This document shows positions 23,869 to 36,931 of a stretch of 64,000 bases of DNA, one piece after another; the first letter of the stretch is position 1, and every line of letters starts with the position of its first letter. The notes beneath the pieces were generated by a model, which had not been told where the DNA came from, ran no database searches, and was given only the letters and a program-made list of their open reading frames with translations. This DNA comes from Absidia repens (lineage: Eukaryota > Mucoromycota > Mucoromycetes > Mucorales > Cunninghamellaceae): contig MCGE01000012.1 of assembly GCA_002105175.1 (NCBI GenBank), positions 1,178,001 through 1,242,000 of the forward strand. Direction: 5' to 3'. The translations under genes and the position numbers were made by a program.

Positions 23869-24091
23869 GGTAATGACTGGGAAAGAGACAAAGAAAGGTA
23901 ATAAAAAAAAGTGAGCGGGGGGTCAAGTCTTGGGCACGTCACAGTGCAGCCCACCAAAAAAAAAAAAAAAAAAACGAAGCCGATCGTTCTGGTCCACACT
24001 GATCGATATCTGAACCCCGCCACTAATACAATTTTGATGAAATATTTATTACAGTTTTAAAAAAAATTATACTAATAGTCATAAGGAGTCG

Positions 24092-24577
24092 TTATTTTAG
24101 CGTCTGCTGTTGAGGATGGGAGTTATGTATGTTTGCATGTTGAGGGGATGCCGCTGCTGCTGCTGCTGCGTCTGTTGATGATTGTGATTGAGATTGAGGT
24201 GCTAACAGAGTTTGTGGAGGTGGAGGTGTTGAGAATTTTTGAAGCATATCCGTTTGAGCCTGGTTTTCCTCCCGTAATCGTTTTCGCATACCCTTGATGC
24301 TTCTCACAACATACCAAAGGATCAATGCTACAACTAGTAAACCAATGACGATCACAAAAACAAATCGATTGTGCTGTTTTAGCCAATTTTCTTGTTGAGG
24401 GGCTTCATTGTTTTGATCATCATGGAAGCCATTCGTTGCTACAGGTGGTGGTGGGATCGTCGGAGTTTCGGTTGTGGATGATTGATCTTGCGATTGTTGT
24501 TGAGCAGTGGCCAGCATGGTCCATAACAATAATTGTAGCACAACAAAGAGAGTGGATCTATGGTAAGATGGATTCAT
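24092..24577 (-). CDS. Single-pass membrane protein with signal peptide, unknown function
   Basis: Single exon, 161 residues. The N terminus (YHRSTLFVVLQLLLWTMLAT) is a good signal peptide with a likely cut after TAQ. It is followed by a short Gln/Ser/Thr/Pro-rich ectodomain of about 45 residues, then the transmembrane helix FVFVIVIGLLVVALILWYVV (about 72-91) and a basic stop-transfer RSIKGMRKRLREE. The cytosolic tail is low complexity: Pro, Gln, Ser, an Ala run encoded by (GCA)n and a His/Gln-rich end. The layout resembles a type I membrane protein such as a small sensor or mid2-like protein, but no domain was recognised. It is divergent from the TAF3-like gene with a 582-base spacer. Confidence 0.65.
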   Translation of the reverse strand: MNPSYHRSTLFVVLQLLLWTMLATAQQQSQDQSSTTETPTIPPPPVATNGFHDDQNNEAPQQENWLKQHNRFVFVIVIGLLVVALILWYVVRSIKGMRKRLREENQAQTDMLQKFSTPPPPQTLLAPQSQSQSSTDAAAAAAASPQHANIHNSHPQQQTLK

Positions 24578-25159
24578 CTCTCTTTATAGATTATGTTTTA
24601 AATAGAAAGAGTGGGAGAAATCAATGTGTATAGCGGGAAAAAGAAAAGCAAAGCAAAGCTAATGAAGAAGAAAAAAGAAAAAAAGAAGAAAGGAAACTAT
24701 TTTTGTTGGTCCCTTTTTTTTTATATATAAGTGTTTCTCCCTCCTTTTCTGGCTCTTACATGTATGACAAAAACTTTTAAAGCACCGTCGCTTCCTTCCT
24801 TGTATCTGGACCCACAAAACAGACACTGCTTTTTATGGAGAATCCTTTTTGAAAAATTTGGCCTTTCCAGCACGAAGAAAAGTTGATCTGTCGGAACTTA
24901 AAACCAGTCAACCTTTGGCTGTGTCTCTCGCCCCCTCCCCTTTATTTTTTTTTCTCTTCTCCCCCCTTTGTCTTTTTTTTTAAGTCTACTCTGATATCAC
25001 TGGGAGCATTACTCTTCTTCACTTGGAAACTACTTTGTTTTTGTTTTCTATATCAACTTGGTTCATCTATACCCCTTTTTTGATACTTATTCCCTTTTTG
25101 AATATTTAACCAATACACCTTCCACTCGCAAAATCCACACTCCTCCTCCACGGTAAAGG
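24578..25159. promoter_or_regulatory. Divergent promoter region, 161-residue membrane protein / TAF3
   Basis: Shared upstream space of two divergent genes. It contains a T run with TATATATAA near 24713-24730, and on the TAF3 side long C/T-rich tracts (24927-24990) that suit a transcription-start region. No defined factor site was assigned. Confidence 0.4.
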
Positions 25160-27961
25160 ATGGCCGACGATGTATGTTTTGCTCTTCTTCGAAATACAAT
25201 ATATCAAATACTTCATTCAGCCGGTTTTGAATCAAGTCATGGTGAACCTGCGAATGTACTTGCTGATGTGTTTGGTCAATATATTCAACTGCTCGCCTCT
25301 TCTGCTTCCACTTATGCTCAATTAGCTGGTCGGACGGTGGCCAGTCCTTGGGACATTGCCGATGGTCTGGTCGATGTTCAAGTCACTTTGGATCAGCTAC
25401 AAGATTGGTTGGATAGTGAACAAGGTCAATATTTGGCACCTTCGTGGTCAGCAAAAGTAGATCCCAATTCTGTCTTGAAAGGTATGTTGCGTACCAAAAA
25501 GATATACCATGTGGTGGTGGTGACGAAATGGCTAATACTTTCCTTATTTATTTATTTATAATATCTAGATGTTGTGACAAAGGGACAAGTGCACCATGAT
25601 GTTAGTCAAATACTATATGAATACTGTGCAGCGGATAATCATTTCCATCAAGCAATCGATGGCAAACCGGACTATACAAATGGTGACGACGAAACAGCAA
25701 CAACATCTTCAACAATGCGCCAGGATCGTGGTCAACATACTATATCTCCTCCTGATTATGTTCCATTACATTTACCATCCTTCCCATCCCTAGACGCAGA
25801 TGATACGGTTAGCCAGTCCAACGATACTCCACATCAATCAAACCAAAAACGGGATGACACGACAATGCAACCAGAATATTCTACTACAACAATGTTATCC
25901 TCACTATTGCCTAGCACGGACCACAAATTGCCTTCAGCATCAACATCGTCAACATCAAATGTATCATTATCAAGAAGGACAAACGACAATCCATTTACAA
26001 ATGTTGTGTCTTTTGATGACTCTTCACTTGCGTCTGGAAATTCCCTGTCTCTCGCCTTATCATCAGTATATTCGAAGCCATCGTCATCATTCCAACAACA
26101 ACCACCGCAACTTGATTTGAACGAAAAAAATGAATTGGAATTAGCAAAGAAACAACGTAGAGCTGAAATCAATGGTACAATGGAGGCAACGATCAGCACG
26201 ATGATGAACCAGTATCGACAGCAACAAAAACAGCTTGAAATGGAGGGAAATCAAGTCATGTTCCAGGACATCACACAGAAGGAAGCAGCACCGGGTAAAT
26301 CATCGCTCGGTACACGTGATAGTATACTTGATGAAATGGTCTACAGATTGACTCCTCCGGTAGCACTGGCAAGGTTCTCCTCTCCAAATTTATTATTGGA
26401 TACCGCTACTACTCCTACATCTTCCTCGGAAAACCCTGCTTCGACTTCTAGTACAACGGAAAAGGACGCATCAGCCAACAAAACCGACATTGGCAATCAA
26501 TCAACGAAAACATCTCTGCCACCACCATCACTGTCGACTTTGGAACAAACAGCACCACTACCTACTACTGTGACATCTTCACCACAAACTCATCCAGATA
26601 TATCGACTCAGCCTTCAACAAAACCGTCTACAGCTCCTTTATCAACTGGCAATAATGCTCATACCAGCTCATCAACAGCACCGCACCGTGAGTCATCAAA
26701 TAATACCATCTCTTTTGGATCACCTCCTATACCAACCTCCTCTCAGTCTCCTGTGAAAATGCCAATGTCTATTGCCATGTTGTCAGCCCGTGGTAGCACC
26801 AACTTGATCAAAAAGGACAAAAATGGATTACCTGTCAAGGCCATTGAAGCAAAGAATGGAACTATTTTGCCGAAGAAGAAAAAGAAACCTAGGGCACTAG
26901 TGGATATGGATGATGATACCAAACGAATACCTACCACACCATCCCGACCACCGTCGCAGGCATCAGCACCAGCACTAGCAGCACCAGCAACCAAACAACA
27001 TCAGCAACAAGTGGCCTCATCTACAAACAGCTCACCTCCAACCACAACCAACACTGAATCCATGACGACACCGCTGAAAAAGAAAAGAAAGAAAAAGGAC
27101 GATAGCAATAGTAGTGAATTAGGGCGACAGCGTACTGCAGCAGGTACACCAAAGGTACGATTCAAAGAACAGGTGGATATTTCAAATAACTCTTACGAAA
27201 GCCATTATTGGTCAACACCATCACCGTCTTTACACCGTCCAGCACAAACAACTCCTTCGGCAACAAAATCTACTATACCAACTTCAGCGCTTAGTCCACA
27301 CTCACCTATGAACTTTACTGCAGCAGCAGCATCCTCCTCCCCTGTCCCATTGTCCTCCTCCTCATTACCATCATCATCGTCATCATTTGTGGCAGCGACC
27401 CCATCCTCCTCATCATCATCTTCCTACAAAACGGTACCAGGTCATGTCAAGAAAAAGAAGAAAAAGGAGCACAACGATCAGCAGGCTAGGTCTTTTGCTT
27501 CTCCAGCTGTGGCACGAACAAAACCTACAATTGCATCAGCAACAACTACAGCACCAGCACCAACTGCACCAACAGCAACAGCAACAGCAACAAAACTGAC
27601 AACCGGCGGTGGTACCATGACATCTTCATTTTATCAACCGAAGAAATCGGTGGCCTCATTACCGACGTTGCCTTTGCAATTCTCCTCACCAACAGCAGTA
27701 ACAAGGCCCACAACAACACCGATAGCAACAACCTTACCTATAGCAGCAACAGCAGCACCCATCATGTTACTCCCTACTCCAGCGACAAACATGTACTACG
27801 ACAATGCCGAAACTGTGAAATGCATTTGTGAAAATCCAACAGTGGACTATGGATCCTTTATGATCTCCTGTGACCGGTGTTTAGTCTGGTTCCATGGCTC
27901 TTGTGTGGGGATTGCCGAGCATCATCAAGTCGATTACTGGATATGCAACCGATGCCAATGA
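25160..27961 (+). CDS. TAF3: TFIID subunit 3-like protein (histone fold plus PHD finger)
   Basis: Two exons, 25160-25481 and 25569-27961; 904 residues. Residues 1-77 (CFALLRNTIYQILHSAGFES, DVFGQYIQLLASSASTYAQL, AGRTVASPWDIADGLVDV) form a bromodomain-associated histone fold as in TAF3/TAF8. A C-terminal PHD finger (about 855-904) has the ligand pattern CICENP...CDRCLVWFHGSCVG...WICNRC. Histone fold at the N terminus with PHD at the C terminus is the TAF3 arrangement; in animals the PHD reads H3K4me3. The 750 residues between are low complexity (Ser/Thr/Pro/Gln) with several basic KKKKK patches that may be nuclear localisation signals. TAF8 is the alternative for the histone fold but lacks a PHD. 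The reading frame across the intron is supported by the continuing helical sequence. Confidence 0.85.
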
Positions 27962-28088
27962 TGTAGAATAGTTTTGTTTGTTTATTTGCGTTGGATTTTT
28001 TTTTCTAGAAAATATAACCTTATTGTTATCTCTTATACTTATCATCATCCATTCTTTGACTTGTGTATATATGCATATTTTACCGTTT

Positions 28089-28136
<48 letters not shown>

Positions 28137-28815
28137 TTATGGGTTTGTTTTTTTTTTTTTTTTTTACAAAATACAATAAAAAAATGCTTTCCTTTTATAT
28201 GATTTTTTGAAGTTCCTCCTTTGATATATTGATAGCGATACGGTACAATGGTGTGATGTTATGATATGTGATTATGATATTTATCTGTTGATGTGAGTGT
28301 GTCAGAAAAGGGCGTGTCTATGTGGACTTGCCATCTATGGAAGCCAATGATTCGGTTTCTGGGTTCATAAGCTTGTTTTGACTATATACGGTGAAAAAAA
28401 GATGTGTGATACTGTTTTTTTCAATTGGCCATGTGGTACAGTTTACGATCTTCACGAAGATATCATGGATTAGTTTTATATTATTGCTTTATGTAAATGT
28501 TCATGGATCGTTTTAGTAGATGACTCACAAGTATATATACATGCTGTATAGGGAATAGGTTAAAAGGGATCGGGATGATGGTTGGGGGTGGTTTCGCTGT
28601 GATTGGGAGCGAGTTGCCCTACCTTTTCATGGTTGACCAGCGGCGTTTCAATATTATCTGCGTATAAAGAGAAACGAAAATTTGCCCCATTTTTTAATTC
28701 TTTTCTTTTATTTCTATTTATTCCACTCTACTCCATTTCTTCCCACCTTAAACTTTTTTCTCTTCTTATTACTATCTTATATTACCCTTTTATATATAAA
28801 TATATATTTTAAATC
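27962..28815. other. TAF3 3' end and P450 promoter
   Basis: Contains one of the longest homopolymers in the window, a T run of about 45 at 28091-28135, and a second T run at 28149-28165 followed by AATAAAAAAATG. The last 140 bases before the P450 start are pyrimidine-rich and then AT-rich (TATATATAAATATATATTTT, about 28791-28810), a likely TATA/leader region. No gene was seen. Confidence 0.45.
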
Positions 28816-30757
28816 ATGAATGACAGTCCTTTGACAAATGCCCTTGGTGTTGCTGCGGGGACATCCGCTCTTGTCTTGACAGGTTTGGCTCTCAAATACA
28901 ATGACCGTGCGATCTTTGACGAGCATAATCCAGGCACACCCTACCGCAAAGGTTATCCTCTTCTTGGAACATTACCCAACCTGATCCGTGGAAAGGCGAC
29001 GATCCATGACTTTATCACAAAGGCATTCGACGATGCTGACTCTACCACCATGTAGGAATCCCTTCCCCCCTCTCTCTCACGCCTATATTATATACCCGAA
29101 CCCGAACTAATCTCATTCTTCCATTAATTCTTTCGTAGTTCCGTGTCTACTTTGGGTTTGCCACACTCTGTACAAACCATTGATCCTGCCAATGTTGAAC
29201 ATATTTTGAAAAGTAAGTCAAGACCATAAAGTGCACCTGCGTGTACAAGATACTAGTATTAACGTGTTTTTTTTTCTTCTTTTACTATCTACTAGATAAC
29301 TTTGAAAACTATGCCAAGGGACCCAAATTCAACGAAGCAACCAGTGATATGTTAGGTCATGGTATCTTCAATGCAAACGGTGAACAATGGAAATGGCAAC
29401 GTAAAGCAGCTTCTTTGATTTTCAATGTTAGGAATTTCAGAGACCACTTTACCGAGTAAGTATTTGTTCTACCTTTCTTGATCATATTTGGCAATGGAAA
29501 TCGATCTCCTATTAACCCCCTTATTTTTATAGTGTTTTTGTGGATGAAATGGATATTATGTGCAAGATCTTTGACAAGGCTATTGATACCAATCAGATTG
29601 TGGACCTCCATGATATGATGTTCCGGTTTACCCTGGACAGCTTTGTGTTGTAAGTGATCCTCTTTTCTACAAAAAGTAAATAAATAAATTGATATTGATG
29701 ATTAACCTCTGTTTAAAATGATTTAGACTTGGATTTGGTGTTGATATCAAGGCCATGACACACGATGGCAAGGTCCCCTTTGCCGCGTCGTTTGATGAAC
29801 TCCAGCTCAATGCGTTCGAAAAATTTGTCGATCCTTTTGTCAATATGAAGGTTGCCCTGAAGAAAGTGTTCAAGCCATGGGAAACGACGCCGGATTATCA
29901 TTTGAAGGTGGTGAATGACTTCTCCCAATCGGTCATTGACAACAGACGAAAGCAACTAGAAGCCGGTGAAGAACACAAGGACTTGTTATCTAGATTTATG
30001 AATGCCCGGAATGAACATGGACAACCTCTCAATGACTCTGAATTACGTGATACCATATTGAATTTTATTATTGCTGGAAGAGATACTACCGCCCAAGCCC
30101 TTTCTTGGGCCTTTTATTGTTTGGCGCAACATCCTCGTGTCGAAGAAAAACTGGTCAACGAAATCCAACAACATATCACCGACGAAGTGGAACATGATTC
30201 GACAACGCTTTATGAAAAAATCAATGCCATGGCTTATTCTCATGCTGTGTAAGTTTTTTTTTTTTTTCAGACTTGCTTACTTTCAAAAGAAAAGAAAAAA
30301 GCTGACTTTCTTTTTTTGTATTGGGGCTGATAGATTCTATGAAGTACTACGATTATACCCCAGTGTCCCTGGTAATCAAAAATATGCATTGAATGATGAC
30401 ATTTGGCCAGATGGTACACCCATTCGTAAGGGGGATTATGTCAGCTGGTCGCCATATTCCAGTGCGCGTTCCGAAAAGGTCTGGGGTCCCGATGCGAAAC
30501 AATTCAAGCCTGAACGTTGGTTAATGGAGGATGGTAGTCTGCGCCGCGAAAATGCTGGTAAATGGCCTGCGTTCCATGCTGGTCCTCGTACTTGTTTGGG
30601 TCAAAACTTGGCCACTCTGGAAGCCCTGGTCGCTCTCTCCATGCTCCTCCGTCGCTACAAATTCACTATGGTGCCCGGCCAAAACATCACTTACAACGTC
30701 TCTCTCACTCTGCCTATGAAGGAAGGTTTCAAGGTACTCATCGAACAACGCAAATGA
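28816..30757 (+). CDS. Cytochrome P450 monooxygenase
   Basis: Six exons: 28816-29051, 29139-29212, 29296-29455, 29533-29649, 29727-30248 and 30334-30757; 510 residues. A short hydrophobic anchor lies at about 8-26 and a proline-poor hinge leads to YPLLGTLPNL. The I-helix oxygen-binding motif AGRDTT is at about 309-314, the K-helix ExxR (EVLR) at 372-375, FKPERW near 428, and the haem loop FHAGPRTCLGQNLA with Cys about 456. The sequence around the I-helix (AGRDTTAQALSW) and haem loop is of the CYP52/CYP86/CYP704-like clan. Members are often fatty-acid or alkane omega-hydroxylases on the ER membrane, but the substrate here is unknown. It stands alone, with no reductase or biosynthetic cluster nearby. 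Confidence 0.93.
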
Positions 30758-31559
30758 ACAACTTCTTGGTGTATCCCCTTCCCCTTAGTGTAGCTTTTAT
30801 TTATATAGTTTTATCATTTATATCTTACTTTTTTTTTATCCTCATATATACATATATGCTCACATAGCTATTATTATTACTATTTGTTGTATGTAATAAA
30901 ACATCGTTACTTTTTTAATCAATTTCTATATGGTGAATATTGTTTGATAAACTGGGTCTGATTTGACGTTCTGATGCGACGGCTAAGTGATAACGATAAA
31001 AATGACGGTGCATTGTATTGTGATTATGGATGAATTGTGGCGGTAGCAGTTTCGAAAGAATGTGAAAATAAAATAAATTCTAGAAAAAGATAAAACTATT
31101 TATTTTACCTTGGCTATCAAATGTTTAATCACGTACAGTGATATGATAGTAAAGGATCAAAGGATCAAAGGTACGTGATTAGGGTGTTCTTTTGTTTTGA
31201 TTAAAAAAAAAAGAGGGGAGTAGGTGAACGCTATGGAAGCAAACTAAATATCATACCTTTCAGTACGGTTCAATTATCATAGTTTTATGCGGAAGTTGCT
31301 GTTTATTTTTATTTGCGTCCTTCAGTTCTTTCACTCAAGTGCCTAACATAACCGTTTTTTAAACCGTTCAAGCGATTCCATTATTGAGAAACACGGTACG
31401 ATAGGTAGACAACTACTGTTGATTAATGCTGCTATGTACCAAATTCTTTCTTTTTCCCATTTGAAGACACACATGCCAGGTTTGCCTTCTTTTTTCTAGT
31501 GAACACGAATAAGGACTGTACACTACAATGTGAATATATATAGCCATTTGGTCAGACAC
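30758..31559. other. 3' flank of the P450 and spacer before repeat copy C
   Basis: AATAAAACATCG near 30895 is a likely P450 polyadenylation signal. A tandem duplication aaggatcaaaggatcaaagg occurs near 31152. No gene was recognised. Confidence 0.45.
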
Positions 31560-32024
31560 GTTAGACCTATGAAAGAGAATGCAAATGCAGAAAGACAATA
31601 CACATTTTATTCTGTTGAAAATAGAAACCATGACAATGAAACTAAATCGGTGAGATAATAATTCATGTATTTAAAGGTGGGGCAATTATGGGGGCCGAGT
31701 GGCGGTGGTGGCATGAACTGATATCATATCTAGTTGTAGAATAAGCATAACATATTGTACATAGTGGAAAAAACTATGTAGTTCAGTCAATGAAGGTAAG
31801 TTACTTTAGTTATGATATTTAGAGTGAGTAACAAACTATTCTTCAATACAGAGCAAAAATCAGATTAAATCGAGCTGCTCCAATTTGACTGTAAAATCAT
31901 CATGAGAATAGAACAACCATGATGACGCTGCTACAGAATGTTGATTGTTGTAACAAAAAAAAAAAAAAATACGCAGACAGATTTCCTTTTTTGTGTACAC
32001 CAAAAAAAGCGAGGCCAAATAGTA
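31560..32024. repeat. Left arm of repeat copy C (degenerate)
   Basis: Weaker version of the left arm of copies A and B. It contains a leftward AATAAAATGTG signal near 31605, then catgacaatgaaactaaatc, and gagtgagtaacaaactattc (31822), which matches gtgagtgacaaattattc of copy A. Non-coding. Confidence 0.4.
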
Positions 32025-33030
32025 TTTCACATCCCGCCCACGTGAAAGCTTTTATTTACGCCCAGTTTTTATTTTTCTTTATTTTTTTTTCTTTCTTTAA
32101 TTTTTCACAATTGTGGCACCTATAGGGCTATGTTGGACTCGGATTAGTATCAGGACTATTTTCAAAGAGTTTTCAGAACAGGGATTACAACGTCCATTGG
32201 GAAACCCTTTCATTTTGATTCAGGAATTATGGCCATCATTAGCGTTTTTTTTTTGTATAATTTCTTTAGCGTTTTGACGCCTTCATTAGTTTAGTTTAGT
32301 GTTAGTTTCTCAATAGTTTGTATCCATATCTGAATAAAAAATGTCTCTTTTACATGCTTCAATGAAAATGTCCCATTAGTATCTCTCATGTCTTGTCCAA
32401 TAGATCCCTTTTTAACTACCATCGCTGCTTGTGATTAATGTTGCATGTTGTTGTGCTTATGCAGCTATTATTTAGCTTTCGCATGCCGTCTGCAATATAG
32501 TATACTAGCTCCCATTTTCCAGCCGTCTTTTTATATTAGTGACGACCAATCTTCAGGCTTCATATTAGACTTCCTCCTGCCTCCTCCAATAGATCCCATG
32601 TTTCAATGAACCCCACGCTTTTAGTTTTAGTATCAACCTCTACGCTTCAATAAAGTATATATTTTTGCTAACTATACTCTGACCAACCAGATAGCGATTA
32701 AATTTGATATTGTAGCTGTTTTGTGAGTATCCTACTACTTTTCCCGGCGGGCGCAGGAACTAGTTAGCAGTCGTAGATCACTTATTATCAAGATAAACCG
32801 TAGGATTGTTTGAGCAACCCTAATATTGAACCTAGGTCGTGATATGCGTATAGCCATCGCTGAAAAGCATATTGCACTGTTGTATTTCAGCAATACCATC
32901 CGTATTAATTAACCTAAGGCACATGTCACCAGCATATCCTTCACTCTGACGGGACACACTGTATATATCCAGCTCGCTTTTTTTTTTTTTATTTTTTTTT
33001 TTTTATTCGAGCGTGTGGGATAATACTAGT
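32025..33030 (+). repeat. Dispersed repeat, copy C (right arm)
   Basis: The box atcccgcccacgtg (32031) is followed by a pyrimidine tract and tgttggactcggattagtat (core 32142). Then come gggattacaacgtccattgg, aaaccctttcatttt and atctgaataaaaaatgtctc. Downstream blocks (caatagatcc, tttcaatgaacccc, atcacttattatcaaga near 32775) follow in the same order as in copies A and D. The traceable end is a gggataatactagtaataa-like sequence near 33020. Confidence 0.75.
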
Positions 33031-34489
33031 AATAAATATATAAAAAAATAAATAAAAGATGGTCAGCGGCATGGCGGTGGATTGCCTGATTTCAGCAAAA
33101 GCCACACCTCCCTCTTTTGACCAGACCCAGTAGAGCAATCGTTTTGGAAGTGTGAAATTGAATATAAAAAATCGCAACAAGCAAGATTTACTTTACCGAT
33201 CGCGATACACCCTAAATACTACTCTGCTGCAAGCTTTAAACAGACAAGGCGACCGAATATATGTACTTTTCTGTTATTGCATATAAATGGTCATACTGTA
33301 AGTTTTAGCTGTTCAAATAGTTGACCCCTTGTGAGGTCAAATGTGATTTTAGTGTTCCCATCCACCCATTTCCCCGCTTTTTTTAATTTATGAAGGTGGT
33401 GTTACATTATTTTCATCTTTCATCTTTTGCTTCCCCACACATTGGCCGCTCATATTCAACCTATCATGGAGTTTCACACTCGCTGATTTTCACACACATG
33501 CGCTTCGATATTAAAAAATTATCATGTTTGGGTTTCTGTGAATGAATTATGAAACCGTTTTGTTGTGTAAATGGCCTGCTTTTTTTTATTATCTTGTCAA
33601 TTGATATGACCAATGCTAAATAGTGAGTCTAGATAACAGCGGTGTTTTCCCAACGCATGAAAACAGTAGCAAGTGAGCGGGCTTTTAATGTTCCGGGTAA
33701 TTTTTTTTTGTTTATGATGACAATGTGAGGACGACAGTTTCAAAAAAAAAAAAAAAAAGAAGTGACAATTGTCAGATTTATAGAGGACGAAAGACATATT
33801 TGATCTGCTGGCTTCGCAGCTCATATGAAATCACATGAGATTCAACCTCAGATTGTTACATTGCCAACAATGGCTTCCGACATTACCCTTTTGAAAAACA
33901 GTTTCAGGTTTTTCCCATCTTGCTTTATCAAGCATAAAATACAACACACATCGATCGAGAGACCAATAGTTGATATAGTGAAGTAGAGGTTGTCATCATA
34001 GTTGACTATAAAATAAAATTTTATTGGTAAGTGAGTCAATGCAATAGTACAATGCTATTGCTAATTTTCTTACGAATGAGATCATAGAAAAGAGGGAATA
34101 AATCATTTATATCATACTCATATTTTATCATGATTGATAATCTTCAAAATCGGCTTCTCCAACAACCACCCCACATTTTTTTTCGGTAGCCCATTTTCCC
34201 CGCACCAAGGCTAAAAAATTAGGGACTAAAGGGAGCGAGGGTGTGTAAGCGGAGATCAAATATTTAAATGCGTCTCATTGCTTTTTTGTCCCTTTTTCAA
34301 ATAAAGCTTTGTAATTCCTTTTGTCAATCAAAATAAAATCAAGTGCTGGCGGTCTTGGCCTTTTTTTTTATTTCCTTTCTTCTTTCTCTTTCTTTTTTCC
34401 TTCTTTCTTTTGTGTTTCTTCTTTCACTACTTCCCCTCTCTCCATTCTCAATCCTTCGACAACAATTCATATTTATATTCTTCATTACC
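33031..34489. promoter_or_regulatory. Long intergenic region upstream of the bHLH gene
   Basis: About 1.46 kb with no supported gene. The distal part is featureless AT-rich DNA with T/A runs (33738-33755). The proximal 130 bases (34360-34440) are almost pure pyrimidine on the coding strand, which suits the transcription start of the bHLH gene. A TATTTAAA sequence lies near 34261. Confidence 0.4.
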
Positions 34490-34644
34490 ATGGACCCAGA
34501 ATACGATCCTTCTCACAAAACATCTAGTATCACAAGTACGACGAGTACCAACAGTTGGGATACTGTGCCCTCATTGACCGCCTCTAGTATTTGTGATGTC
34601 GACTCCCCTTCACTACATGACCAGCCTACTTTTGATGGTAAGAT

Positions 34645-34679
<35 letters not shown>

Positions 34680-36019
34680 AAAAAAGCTAACCACCAGAAA
34701 CTAAACTAACCTTCTCTCTTTTCTTTAACTTAGACTGTCCTTTTGTTGGCGATCAATTGGGCTTTGTAATGCCTTTTGAGGACTTTGCTACACCTAACGA
34801 TAACGATGTTTTAAACGACACTGACCAGAAAAACTTCAATCAATTTTTGGACAACTTTTTTACCGATGGAACACCACCCACAACACTAACAGGAAAAGGA
34901 AAGCAGCCCACTGGACCATCCAATGAAGGTGCGCCCATCTTTTTACATCAAAGCCATGAAATTACCATTCCTCACACTGCATCCATGGATAAAGAAACAC
35001 CCCAAAAACCACTATTGTCTTCTCATCGCCAACGCAAGCCTAAACTTGAACGACTTGACGAAATCACCACTATCGACGACCAGAAAAAAGAGGACGATGC
35101 TTCTGCTGAAACTAATGCTGATTATCAACATCAAAGACCTTGTCGGGACTTGCTGACTGAAGACGAAAAACGCGCCAACCATATTGCATCTGAACAAAAG
35201 CGTCGCAACACAATCCGCACCGGCTTCAAGGAAATGACTGAAATCATCCCAACGCTCAAGAACATCAACAACTCGAAAAGCACCATTTTATTCAAAGCAG
35301 TGGAATACATCCGACATCTTGACAAGCGCAACCGTGGATTACGAGACAAGCTCAGCTCACTTCAAGTGCGTCTGGAAGTTGAAGGTCGCATGGGTGGATT
35401 CATGCGAGGCCCGCACCATCTCCTTCGTCGGCACAGTCATTATTACAATGAACATCAACACAAACGCAGTCGGTCCAATAGTCAAAGTCAAGGTCAGCAA
35501 TTACCTCCTGAAGCTGTTGCCGCTCTTCTCGCCCACAAGAATCAACAAAAACAGCTGGAACTTTTGCAAGAACAATTACGTTATCAGCAGGAATTATTAG
35601 CCAAACACAACATTTCTACCGCCCATATGAATTCCCCACGTTCCACTAGCAGCCGCCATTTATCTATGGATGACCGTGCTCCTCCATCATCATCCCCGTC
35701 TTCCAATATGTATTATTCTATCTCTATTCCTACGGATCATCCATTATCAACAACAGCATCTCAATCTTCATCATTATCATCATCTTCATCATCGTCACAA
35801 AGGCATCCATCTGTACATAATCATCAATTCCCACCATCGCAACATGCTCATCCTCATCATCGTTCAAGTGCTCCTGCTTTGGTTATGCCAAATATGCTGG
35901 ACGATCATTGGCATTCTACAACCGCAGACGCCTCTCCGCTTGGCGTAGCAAGCTTCAACATTCCTGCCGATGAAGAATATGGCCGAAACTTGTCCTCTAC
36001 CTCGAAATTACGCTCATAG
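34490..36019 (+). CDS. bHLH transcription factor
   Basis: Two exons, 34490-34637 and 34734-36019; 477 residues. The basic helix-loop-helix domain (about 193-250) reads RANHIASEQKRRNTIRTGFK, then EMTEIIPTLKNINNSKSTIL and FKAVEYIRHLDKRNRGL. The basic region has the E-box contact pattern (Glu in SEQKRR with following Arg residues), so CANNTG/CACGTG binding is expected. A leucine-rich helix continues after helix 2, as in bHLH-zip/MLX-like proteins. A second Gln-rich coiled coil lies near 300-325 (AHKNQQKQLELLQEQLRYQQ). The rest is Ser/His/Pro-rich. The intron contains a T run of about 33. The regulated pathway is unknown. Confidence 0.88.
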
Positions 36020-36931
36020 TTTATTATGCCCCCTTTTTCCCTTCTATTTTATTTTTTTTATATTATTAGTTTAGTTATTTTACATGGATACCCCCCAACC
36101 CACCCACCCCTTTTTTTATTACTCTTTTTTTTTTTTTTTGTATTTTATTACTTATCCTTTGAATAAAAAAAAATTATTATTATTTTTACTCAAAAACCTT
36201 CGTTTGGCTCTGTGAAATGTATTGTTTGAACCTTATTATGAACTCTTTACTGACATTTTTGTAGTTGATGCCATGGAAGGATGATCATAAAAAGGTTGTT
36301 TGTGTGACGGCAAATGGATATCTGTTTGGTCATCTTTTTCTATATTTTGGCCAAGTGGGTGACTAGTACGACACTATTATGAAAATACGATCTCTTTGTT
36401 TTTTTTTGTTTTTTTTTTACATAAGAAATTGGGTGGTGATCGGTGCGGGTGCAGGTGTGTGTGATATCGTGTTTAGTTTTTTTTAGAGGTGGGTATAGGG
36501 TCATCCAAAGTGAAAAGTGTAATCCCATCAGTTGATTGTTGATGGTTGATTTTGATTGGTCACATTTTTGAAAACTTTTTTCGACCACCGACATTTTTTT
36601 TATGTTTTTGGAACTCGAAGGAAAATGGAAGGCTTTGCTCTTTTTTTACGACTCTTTTCTTCTTCTTCAATTATTCGAGGCTTGGCTGAAGGCTTGTAGT
36701 TGTATCGCTTTTCCTCACCCAACTCCGTCTTACAAGAAGGTTACCACGCACGACCTTTTTTTGCATAAAAAGAACAAACCTCAACTGAACTCCACCAAAG
36801 TAAGGTACGTTGCCTGGCTATATTATTATTTTTTACTTTTCAACAATGCTTTCTTGATATCATGTTGCCATCATGTCATTATCATTACTGACTCAAGTTT
36901 TTCACTTTTATTAGGGCATTATCTATATATC
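36020..36931. other. bHLH 3' flank and promoter of the Myb/C2H2 gene
   Basis: Contains AATAAAAAAAAATT near 36163 (bHLH polyadenylation). The reading frame of the next gene stays open back to 36602, but that stretch is Phe/Leu/Cys-rich and leader-like, so it was treated as untranslated. An upstream intron ending near 36914 (ttattag) is possible. Confidence 0.4.

Noticed and set aside
27974..28210. Plus-strand frames after TAF3 consisting mostly of Phe
   Set aside because: Translation of the T run of about 45 and its surroundings.
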